Below, piece by piece: positions 1-9,200 of a DNA stretch of 64,000 nucleotides. Source of the stretch: Tetraselmis striata. Taxonomy: Eukaryota > Chlorophyta > Chlorodendrophyceae > Chlorodendrales > Chlorodendraceae. The DNA is taken from positions 26,022 through 90,021 of the forward strand of contig VCJN01003481.1 in NCBI GenBank assembly GCA_006384855.1, in the 5' to 3' direction. Position numbers and translations under genes: made by a program. Numbering within the stretch: position 1 is the stretch's first letter; every line of letters begins with the position of its first letter. The notes under the pieces are model-generated. The model ran no database searches. It was not told the DNA's origin and saw only the letters and a list, made by a program, of their open reading frames with translations.

Positions 1-604
1 CCCATACATGTAGGGGTGGTGCCGCCGGGCATGCCGAACATACCAAGGATCCTCCGCTCCAGGTAGGCCGTCACTTGGTGGCAGGCGCCACGAAATTGGA
101 ATGTCACTGCAGTCCTAAAGAATAATGCAGGAAACTCAAGAGTTTCGGTGTAGTGCGAGCTTGCTAGTGCCAGATGGGCATGGCAAGATACGGACAACAT
201 CGAGAATGGAAAGATGCGCGGGCGAACATTCCCTCGCGCCATGTCTACGCCGAATAAAGGAGAGCGGCATGGGAGAAGGCCAAGTCAGCGGCACGGGATG
301 GGAGCTCATAGCGGAGGTGGCGGTCCAACTCGCCTGGCGGACGCGAGCGTCGCGGGGGACATCGCCGGCGGCACCGATAGTGCAGCCGCCGGACTTAGCC
401 GAATGGGAAACGTATTTTTTGTGAAAACATTCCTCACCTAGACCGAGTACCGGAACCATATCCAACGGGCAAGGAACATACTGTAATGGTAGTAGGACAT
501 GGACTAGAGCAGAAAGCGGGCAGCCCGCGGACCGTGCAGTGGATGGTTTGCAAGCAGTTGAAGGTGGGGAACACCTGAGCGGCCGAGACGTTGCGCGGGG
601 GGTA

Positions 605-1156
605 GAGACCATGTGAGCATGAGCGACAAGGGGCAGACGGGCGGCCGTGTCGGGACTGTTGGCCAACATGATATGCTGACCGCGGCGGAACTTGTCCGTC
701 TTGCGTTTGGTGATGCCGCGGACCATGCCGTCGGCGTGTTCCTCAACGCGGGCCCACATGAGGTCCAGGGCCTCCTCATCAACGCGCATGGCGACCAACA
801 TGCACAACGCATGGATGAGGCCGACCACGCGGCGGCACGGACCGAGGCTCGGATGCGACCGCATTGGCCAGTAAAAATCGCGGACCTGGGCCTCGTGAAC
901 GCGGCGTTGCGGGGAGCCGGGCTAAGCGAACGAGTAGATGTACCAAACTACGGACGGAACTGTTCGTGGAGGACGGGTGGAGAATAATCACGTGCATGTA
1001 ATTAATCGCCGCCGAGGCTGTTTTCACCGTGTTGTACGCCTGTCCGGACTGGGCGCGGAATTGCAGGTACCTGTACATGCATGGCCACAGCCATCGATCG
1101 CGGTAGCCGGCAACGCACAAAGGGGTGGGGTGCGGCCACCGTATCACTTGACCCAT
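605..1156 (-). pseudogene. Tyrosine recombinase remnant (Crypton/DIRS-type), frameshifted
   Basis: Two minus-strand open segments in different frames together look like a tyrosine recombinase of the kind carried by Crypton or DIRS/PAT elements. The upstream part (about 960-1156) resembles the helical core-binding domain, with the typical run YLQFRAQSGQAYNTVKTA followed by an ALxRLARxP-like stretch. The downstream part (about 605-864) resembles the start of the catalytic domain, including MWARVEEHADGMVRGITKRK and then TDKFRRGQH, the usual KRKTDqfR(x)G segment between the first catalytic Arg and the HxxR box. The HxxR box and the catalytic Tyr are not seen. The two parts need at least one frameshift to join, so the gene is broken. 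The family call rests on recalled motif patterns; no alignment was made. Confidence 0.5.
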
Positions 1157-1346
1157 GCGTTACATGAGTAGGCAGCTGTGAGGATATATCCTATACCCTC
1201 ACTAACCCTAATCAACAATAGCACACATTAAGGCGCGTAGCGCGCGCAACACTCGTACCCGTAGCGGCTGCGCCTGCGCCCTGTCGGCTGCCCGGCGCCT
1301 GCTGATATATCAGCACGGCGCCCTGCCGGAATTGTAATCATAATAC

Positions 1347-1542
1347 TGTAGGGTTTCCTTGGGAGGAACGACCTAGTAAACCCTGGTTTTCGCAGCGCCG
1401 TCAGGGTTAAGTGACGACCCTGCCGGCCCGGTACGCCGGTACCGGCCAGCGCCGGTCCGGCGGCGCCCTTTAGCCGAGTATAAAGGGCGGCCGCGGACCG
1501 GGGGCGCCTTCAGTTGTTGGAAGACACCCGACTATATTGTCT
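1347..1542 (+). repeat. Left copy of 196-bp terminal direct repeat with TATA promoter
   Basis: This block is about 97% identical to 3600-3795. It begins TGTAGGGTTTCC and ends in ...TATATTGTCT, and it contains a clear TATA motif (gagTATAAAgggcg, near 1480) about 30 bases before a likely start site (tTCAGTTg). With its partner it brackets a Gag-like gene, as LTRs would. The canonical CA 3' end and a target-site duplication were not found, so calling it an LTR is provisional. Confidence 0.6.
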
Positions 1543-1631
1543 TCTACGACTGGTACATTTTCGTTTATCTTCGACTACAAAAATTCAAATTTCTTCTGCG
1601 TTCTGTAGTGTGTTTGATCCCGGCACTCACC

Positions 1632-2678
1632 ATGGCTCGCTCCGCGAGTCCGTCTTGGGTGTGGCTCCTTGTCTCGCTTGTGGTGCTGTCGCCTTGCTTT
1701 CTCGTCTCTGTTTTAGCAGTAGACAAGTTTGAACTTGTTTGGAAGTTACTTGAGTCTCGCAGAGCTCTTCGCGAGCAACTCGTTTCGCGCGAAAATCATC
1801 TCACTGTCCTAGGTGGCGACACTCTACCTGCAGACGGGGTAGCTGAATCTCCCCCTCTCGTCGCCGCTAGACAGGCAGTTGCTGATACTTCTGCTGCTCT
1901 ACTCCGTATCGAACGAGAGGTCTCTGAGCTTAGGCAGGCAGTCGCGTCGTCGAGCGGTCCGTCCACTTCGGCTTCAGCTTCGAAACTCGTTGCGGAGGGG
2001 GACGCCGACTACGACCGCAAGGGCAAGAGACCAGCTCAACCTGCAGCTGTGGAAGCTCCGTCTCGCACCATCCACGCACCCGAGGATGGCTGGCTGGACA
2101 AAGATGGTAAGGTTCACCGCCGCCATACCGCTGATGCTCGTATTCTTCAACGCGAGCTAGACGACGTCTTCCAGATCTATGACCTTTTGGCACCGGCGGA
2201 GGAGCCTCTGCGTGACTTGGTTGAGGACGGCACCGATCTTCCTGCTTCCTCGCCAGCGTCGTCTGCGGAGCTGTTCAAGACGATCACCGCGGCACTGGCT
2301 TCGTGTACCACTGTAGCTCTTCGGATTATCAAGCGTGGCAAGAAGCTGCATGTGGAGCACGAGTACGGCGCGGAAGTCGCCAAGGAGTTCGATGCAGTGG
2401 CCCCTCTCGGCGGGAAGGGCTCAGCGGACTACAAGGAGCTGAAGAAGGCGATTGAGAAGGTCAAGGCCAAGAAACCTTCCTCTTCTTCTTCGCGCGAGAA
2501 GCCTTCTTCCTCTTCTCGCGAGCCCGAGTCTTTTCACCGTGGGAGCGACGACCGGAGGGAGGGCGGCCGGCGCGAGGAGAAGTCTCCTTCTGGTCGGTCT
2601 TCTGCTGCGGACATCACATGTTATCGCTGCCAAAGGAAGGGACACTTCAGTAGGGACTGCCCGAGTGCACGTCGATGA
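1632..2678 (+). CDS. Gag-like protein with N-terminal hydrophobic segment and CCHC zinc knuckle
   Basis: The open frame extends upstream to 1608 from a GTG. The ATG at 1632 sits in a strong context (cacCATGGc) and is the better start, giving 348 residues. The C-terminus carries a canonical zinc knuckle, CYRCQRKGHFSRDC (CX2CX4HX4C), preceded by a Ser/Arg-rich basic linker and a Lys-rich helix, as in retroelement nucleocapsid proteins. Unusually, residues about 9-30 (WVWLLVSLVVLSPCFLVSVL) form a hydrophobic stretch like a signal peptide or membrane anchor, followed by predicted coiled coil rich in Glu, Leu and Arg. No protease, reverse transcriptase or integrase lies between the flanking repeats, so the unit would be non-autonomous. 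A domesticated host gene with a zinc knuckle is the main alternative. Confidence 0.65.
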   Translation: MARSASPSWVWLLVSLVVLSPCFLVSVLAVDKFELVWKLLESRRALREQLVSRENHLTVLGGDTLPADGVAESPPLVAARQAVADTSAALLRIEREVSELRQAVASSSGPSTSASASKLVAEGDADYDRKGKRPAQPAAVEAPSRTIHAPEDGWLDKDGKVHRRHTADARILQRELDDVFQIYDLLAPAEEPLRDLVEDGTDLPASSPASSAELFKTITAALASCTTVALRIIKRGKKLHVEHEYGAEVAKEFDAVAPLGGKGSADYKELKKAIEKVKAKKPSSSSSREKPSSSSREPESFHRGSDDRREGGRREEKSPSGRSSAADITCYRCQRKGHFSRDCPSARR

Positions 2679-2699
2679 AGCTGTGGAGTCTGCAATCCT

Positions 2700-3599
2700 C
2701 CTGGCCTGGCCAGTGATGGTGTTCATGTAGCTGCAGTTAGGCCTCCGGGCGACTGTTAGCCCTCCTCCGGGAGCTGAGCTCAGGCTCGTGTCATAGCAGC
2801 TCCGATCTCCCCCGGGAGAGTCACCTGTTAGGTGGTGTATCTCCGAGAGATACCTCGTGTGTAATACATATGATGTCCCTGCGACTCTCTGCTGCCCCTG
2901 GCAGTTGTCTCGGCAACTTCCCATCAGTTGGCCGGCGATGCTTTCGTGTAAAGGGCGGCACACCCTGTGGGACGATTCATATCTCCCGTTGTGTCGGAGC
3001 GATATTTAATTTGAAAATACTGCTATTTTCAGTTCCAGACATTTTCGAGTTCAAACTCATTGTTTGATTCATGCAGCAGTCATCCAGGCTGCCTGCTAAC
3101 CACTATGATGCTATCTGTGGCGTTGGCATTTTGTGACGGTTTTAACGTTAGCTAAATTTGAGCTTCCTCATGAGCCGGCTCTGGACGTCAATTCTCCTGT
3201 GGAATCGGCCGGTGTTATCCGTAAAGGCTGGCTATTTTGGGACAGTTTCTCTGAATCAGTCAGAGTCAGTCGAGTCAGAGATTGGGTCAGGCATGGCTAC
3301 CGTATGAACTGGGCTGATGGTCCCGCACCACCCAGTCATCTGCCAAATCGTCCCTTCCGCGCTGCAGCACCCCGATTTTATTGATGGGCAGATCGCTTTG
3401 TTATTGCCACTGGGCCATAGCAGAGAAGAACCTATGCGTCATGTGGATTATATATGGATATTCCCTGTACAATTGACTCACATATGTCCGTGTACGGGCC
3501 CCGCCAGACCGGCCACTGTTCTTTCATCTGTTGGATCTTTCGGTCCCAGCCGACCCCGTACATTTTGATGCAAAATCTACGCTGTCTAGCTGCGAAAAC
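2700..3599 (+). other. 3' non-coding part of the Gag-only unit
   Basis: About 900 bases follow the Gag stop without a supported gene. It ends just before the right terminal repeat at 3600. No convincing polypurine tract was seen next to the repeat. Confidence 0.4.
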
Positions 3600-3795
3600 T
3601 GTAGGGTTTCCTTGGGAGGAACGACCTATGAAACCCTGGTTTTCGCAGCGCCGTCAGGGTTAGGTGACGACCCTGTCGGCCCGGTACGCCGGTACCGGCC
3701 AGCGCCGGTCCGGCGGCGCCCTTTAGCCGAGTATAAAGGGCGGCCGCGGACCGGGGGCGCCTTCAGTTGTTGGAAGGCACCCGACTATATTGTCT
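3600..3795 (+). repeat. Right copy of 196-bp terminal direct repeat
   Basis: This is the second copy of the 1347-1542 block, with about five substitutions and the TATA motif conserved. Downstream the two copies diverge abruptly after TATATTGTCT. Flanking bases (aatac on the left of copy 1, cccac on the right of copy 2) do not form a target-site duplication. Confidence 0.6.
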
Positions 3796-3941
3796 CCCAC
3801 CCACCCGCCCGGAGACAATTAGTCGCTTGTGTGTACGTTTCCGGATGCTGCTCGATTTAGATTAGGGTTAGTCTGGTTAGTTGTGAAAGCACCTGAGGTG
3901 GGGAGTGAATATCATTTTGATATACGTCATCCCAAAATGAC

Positions 3942-5631
3942 GTGGTACATGACAGTAAGACGCGGTACGTTCGCCACCCCGGCGACAGCGAGTCCGAGTT
4001 GCGGACAGTACGGGGGAAGTTGGCCCCGGGAGGATTTCGGACCCCGGCCGATGATCCTGTCCAAGATGGCGCCGTGTACCTGGGTGCTCCAATTAGCCAT
4101 TACCCCGAGTGGATGACCGGCGCATTGGGGCGGCGCCGGGAGGCCCACGCCACACTGTTGGAGCGCATCGCCTCCTTTGGCACGTCGGGATACGGCTGCC
4201 ACCATGGGGCCATGCGGTTGCTGGTCGTATGCGCGGTGCGGCAGACTGGCTTCCTCAGCCGCATGATGCCGCCGTCGGAGCTGGACCCTTTCTTGGAGGC
4301 CGTGGACGCCGCCAACATTTCGGCTGGGTTTTCGCTGCTTGGCCTGGACGCTTGCGACCAGTCTACACCGCGCATGGAGGCTGCAATCGTTCAGATGAGT
4401 ATGCCCGCGGATTTTGGCGGTCTGAATCTGGCCTTGCTGCAGTCCGAGGCCCCTGCGGCGTTTTATTCCGCGCAATCGGTTGTCCTGCCAAAGCTGGTAC
4501 GGGAGTACGGGCCCGCCCTTGGCCCCTTATACGAGGCGGTCCGCGCCGCGGTGTCGTCCGTGGCTACGAGTGCTTTGCCATGGGCGCGTGAGACGCGCCG
4601 CGTGTACGAGACTGTACGGGCCCTAACCACGTTACCGCAAGAAGATGTGCGGCGCGCACGCGCGACGCATGGGCACGCCCACGAGATCTTCGAGTTACTT
4701 ACGGTCAGTAATGCTACGACCACCGCTGCATCGGATCCAGCAGCTGGTACTACGACCCGTACGGGTACGAGCACTAGCGGAGGATTGCGCGTCACCACAT
4801 CTCCTTTTACGGCCACTCCTCTTGGAGTTGGTACTGGTGAGGCCGCCTCTGCTGCCCAGCAATTGCTTCCTATCGGTGGTACGAGTACTGGCAATACCGT
4901 TACTACATGCGCTTTTGTGGCTTTGAAGATACCGTCGCCGGGCGAATTAGTGGCACACCCTCCGTCAGCAGCCAATGTTTCCCTCCCAGAATCGCTGCCA
5001 GGTTCTACTGCTCCGCCCTCGGGTACGGGTTCGGGTGCGACCTCCGATGATCAACCCACGACCATGGTTGTCCAACGCCACCTCAGCCGTGCGATTCGCT
5101 TGCGTGACTTCGTGGCCCTCGATCTCAGCTTCCAACGTACTGGTGCAGCGGCCTCGCGACTTGATACCCTGCGCCTGTACAGCGCGTGCGGGCCGGGCTC
5201 CCTATCGCTTTTCCAGTCGGATCACGAGTCCGCCCGCAAGATTCCCCATGCTGCTTATGCGGCCGCCGCTGCGCGGGTACTGGGCCTTTGCCCGCGCGGA
5301 GGTTCCGCGCTTGTCACTTGCCCTGGCCCAACGTGTGGTATTGATCCCTTATGGCTTCGCTCTACGGATGGCTCGAACCGGAGCGCTACGGATTTCATCG
5401 TGGATCATCTACCCATATGCCCCGTAGCGAACTACAAGCACCGCATGCATACCGCTTTGAAGAATCTGTGGGCATCTGTGGCAATTGATGCGGGGGCGGT
5501 GCTTGACCGGGACCGCTCGGGAGCCGGCGACTTGACCCTTGAGACGAGTGGGCTGCGCCCAGCGGACCGCTCGCGGCCGTCGGACCTGACGCTGGCGGGG
5601 TGGGGAGGGGCAGCGTGCGATTACATGATCG
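3942..5631 (+). pseudogene. LINE-type reverse transcriptase C-terminal region, truncated by the chromovirus
   Basis: A long open frame (no ATG at its 5' limit, so 5'-truncated) encodes what follows the polymerase core in green-algal non-LTR elements. It has the YLGAPI motif near the start, then a helical thumb-like region with RRxEAHATLLERIAS and LLVVCAVRQTG-FLSRMMPP, then a Thr/Ser-rich linker. The end holds Cys/His residues (TCPGPTCG, DHLPICP, YKHRMH) and a final RPSDLTLAGWGGAACDYMIV block. The last part fits the Cys/His-plus-PD...D layout of a restriction-like endonuclease tail. The frame runs on to 5801 only because the LTR of the inserted chromovirus (from 5632) happens to stay open, so the last 57 codons are not its own. 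The polymerase catalytic motifs are missing. Confidence 0.6.
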
Positions 5632-6156
5632 TGCGACAGTCTCGGGTGCCTCACGCAGGTCAAGCAGACAAGGCTGTCGTAAACACACAGAAGGCAGCAG
5701 AGAGAAAGAAACAATGGTTGCAACGTTGTCACCACCCGCCGCTATTTATGCGTATGGCTAGCTCACAGCTAGCCACCACCAAGCGGCACGCGCACTGCTA
5801 AGCGCGTCACCGTGGAGAGTCGTGCCTTGAAGTGTCGAACAGGAGGTCGTCGCTTAGAGACCTCCGCACATGTAGTTGACACATCAGTTTATACACAAGT
5901 ATACAACTGATGTTACATAGGCAGGTGCATTATACATATATGCCCGCTACGGGTACGCACATGCGTATTATCCCGTAACTACTACTGAACAGTGTACCGG
6001 TACCAGTAGGACTCGTCTCATGATTCATCATCCACTACCAGTACTCGTATTGTGGCGCGTGACACACGCGCGCACACATACGATACAGCACGTACTCGTA
6101 CATGAATGATGCTACGATCATACAGTACCCGTACAGAGTATGCCATTATTGTAACA
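5632..6156 (-). repeat. 3' LTR of the chromovirus
   Basis: Read on the minus strand it starts TGTTACAATAATGG and ends in ...CGCA, giving canonical TG...CA ends. It matches 12671-13188 throughout with scattered substitutions and small indels, for example an extra cta in its catccactaccag and a different stretch at the tacatatatg segment. Confidence 0.85.
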
Positions 6157-6159
6157 CTA

Positions 6160-6177
6160 CATCTCTCCCCCCTTGAC
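6160..6177 (-). other. Polypurine tract
   Basis: On the minus strand the sequence AAGGGGGGAGAGATG lies just upstream of the 3' LTR. This is the expected primer site for plus-strand DNA synthesis. Confidence 0.6.
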
Positions 6178-6207
6178 AACAGTTTGAAATAGCATTCCAC
6201 AGGCAGT

Positions 6208-9200
6208 TTAATTTGCAGTCGGCACACGTGCCGGGTATTTATGCATATGCTCCACAAATTCAGGTGACTTTACAAAGTCCAACCATTTGGGAGTAGCCAT
6301 AAAATCCTGCAATGCTATTGTCCTTTTAACATCAAACAAACGATGCCAAACAGGGGCAATAGACTCATCCGCAAAGTGAACAAGAAATTGCAACTGAGTA
6401 CCACGTAAACCGGGCATGGAACCGATCTTAACGCTGGTAATCTTGTCAATCTCATACTCATCATCAGAGTCGTCACCGGTACCAACAACAAGAGGTACAT
6501 GCGGGCGCAACGGCGCAGTGGGACAGGGTCTCAAGTTATTAACATGAAATACTGGGTGCAACTTAACACCAGCAGGTAATTTCAGTCGATAACTATGACC
6601 GCCAATTTTCTCTACAATAGAAAATGGGCCAAGCTGCTTGTCCATCAGCTTTTTGCAAGGCTGACCTTTGACCTTATGCAGACGGGTATCCACAGATACT
6701 CTATCTCCAACATTGAAGATAGGAGAATTGCGCTGTTGCCTAACACTAGGTCGAACAGTCAATTCATCTTTATGGACAGCCAACACTGACCGAACCAACT
6801 CGTGAATCTCCTTCATATCTTGGATACGTCGCTGAGCATCACGAGAGAATGCTATTGTTGGTCTCATACCAAACAATACATCCGGAGGCGTTTCAGGATT
6901 GAAACCATACATAACCTCAAATGGTGCATGCTCAATGCCAAGTGCTTTGTTGGAATTATACGCAAATTCCATCAATGGTAACTGGTCTACCCAGTTTGAA
7001 CCATCGAAACAACAAAACGCACGAGCCAACTCAGTGACTATGGCATTAATGCGTTCGGTCAAACCATCTGTTTCAGGATGTTGGCCACTAGACATGTTCA
7101 ATTTAGTGCCAAGTCTCCGCCACAGAGTTTGCCAGAATGCAGACAGGAACCGTGGATCTCTATCAGAGACGATCACACGAGGTATTCCATGCAGCCTGAA
7201 TACTTCCTTCAGAAATAATTCAGCTGCCTGTCCACCAGTCACGTTGACTGTGGTTGGAATAAAATGTGCTTGCCGGGACAGATGGCAACACACAACCAAC
7301 ATAGTATTATAACCATTACTCTCAGGTAACTCGGTTATAAAATCCAAACCAACCGTATGCCATGGACGTGGCGGTACTGGTAAGGGCTGTGTTGGTGCAG
7401 GTGGCTGCGGACGTGCACGAACACGCCGGCACACCGAACATTGTTCACAATAGGTTTTCACGTCATGTCGTATGCGTGTCCACCAAAAACGGTCCAAGGC
7501 ACGTGCCAAGGTGCTTGCATAAGCACGGTGACCAACAGAATCATGTAGCTCATACAATATCTTATTGATGATGTCACGATTGGTTGGTATGCAAAGACGT
7601 CCATGTCTCCAAAAATAACCATCGTGCTCTACCACATGACCGGACTGCTTCCAACCCCCCCATAAGGAGTAGAACGCGTCCTCTGCATATCCAGCCTTAA
7701 TAAGGTGGAGAATATTGTCATCAAGGCTAAGTGACGACGCACTTACAGCCGACAATACCGCAGTACATGGGCGATGTTCACTCACGAGTGATTCAGCCGC
7801 GTCCGGCACATCCCCGGTCCAATATAAGCCACCGAAACCAATCGGCTTAAAATCCGGTCTACGCGACAACGGATCGGCTTCATTCCACTTGCCCTTTCGG
7901 TATGCAAGAGATATGGACCCAACAAACGGCTGCAAGTCGCGTACATAGCGCACTTGTCGCCGGTTCAACCTTTCTGCCGGTTGCCTGAGCAGATGACGCA
8001 GGGTGTCATGATCTGAGACAACAAGGAATCGACAGCACCCTTCAAGGTAACAACGCCAGTGCTTAATTGATTCACAGACAGCCAAAGCTTCCAAATCATA
8101 AGCACTGTAGGTATTACCACGCTCAGCTGCATTCAGCTTTCGCGCCCAGTAACTCACTGGTTGAGGACCTCCTCCTTGGTCCTGCAGTAGCACTGCAGCA
8201 AGCCCTACGTTGGACGCATCTGTCGCTACGGTGAACGTCGCATCCGCCCCCATGGAAGGAATGGAAAGACACGGAGCGGAAATCAGTCGCAGACGAAGGG
8301 TCTCAAAGGCTTCCTGACACGCCGGTGACCAGTCAACATGAACTGGTTTAGACTTACGCAATAAGTCAGTCAATGGTGCAGTTAAATCACTGAAATGATG
8401 AATAAACTTAGAGTAGAAATTGCAGAATTGTACAAAACTTCTGACTTCACTCTGAGTTTTAGGGACAGGCCAATCCCTAACTGCAGCCACTTTGGCCTCT
8501 GAAACAGACAACTTACCATCAGCGACGGTATACCCCAAATAATCCATAGATTGCATGCCAAAGAAACATTTCTTTAATTGCAACCTCAGATTATATTCAT
8601 TCAGTTTCTCAAAAACTAAACGAAGGTGCTTTATGTGGTCATCATAATTATCTGAATATATACATATATCATCCAGATACACCACCACAAAGTCACGCAA
8701 AAATGGTCTCAAGATGTCATTCATCATGCGCTGGAAAGTGGCTGGGGCATTGCACAAACCAAATGGCATTGCAGTCCACTCCCATAGACCATCAGGTGTC
8801 TGAAACGCTGTCTTGTGGATGTCCTCCTCTGCAATGGCAACCTGCCAATAACCTGATGCTAAATCCAGATGGGTATAGCAACGGGCATTGCGGAGAGAAT
8901 CCAACGTTTCATCAATTCGCGGCAAAGGATACATATCCTTTCGAGTGACCTCGTTCAGCCCACGAAAATCGACACACAACCGAAGGGATCCATCTGCCTT
9001 CTTAACAAAAAGAATAGGCGAACCAAACTCAGATTGACTAGGACGAACAAGTCCAGCGGCAATCGCATCTTTGAGTTGGCGATCCAATTCAGCACGTTCA
9101 GCGGGAGACAAACGATTAAGTCTTTGGCGTTTCATTTTGCCAGTTAACTCAATTTTGTGATCCCATGGCCGATGAACAGGCGGCCTGTTGACTGGACGCA

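Noticed and set aside
5632-5801. The last 57 codons of the LINE-like frame as its natural C-terminus
   Set aside because: These codons lie inside the chromovirus 3' LTR, which is repeated at 12671-13188, so they are an accident of the insertion.
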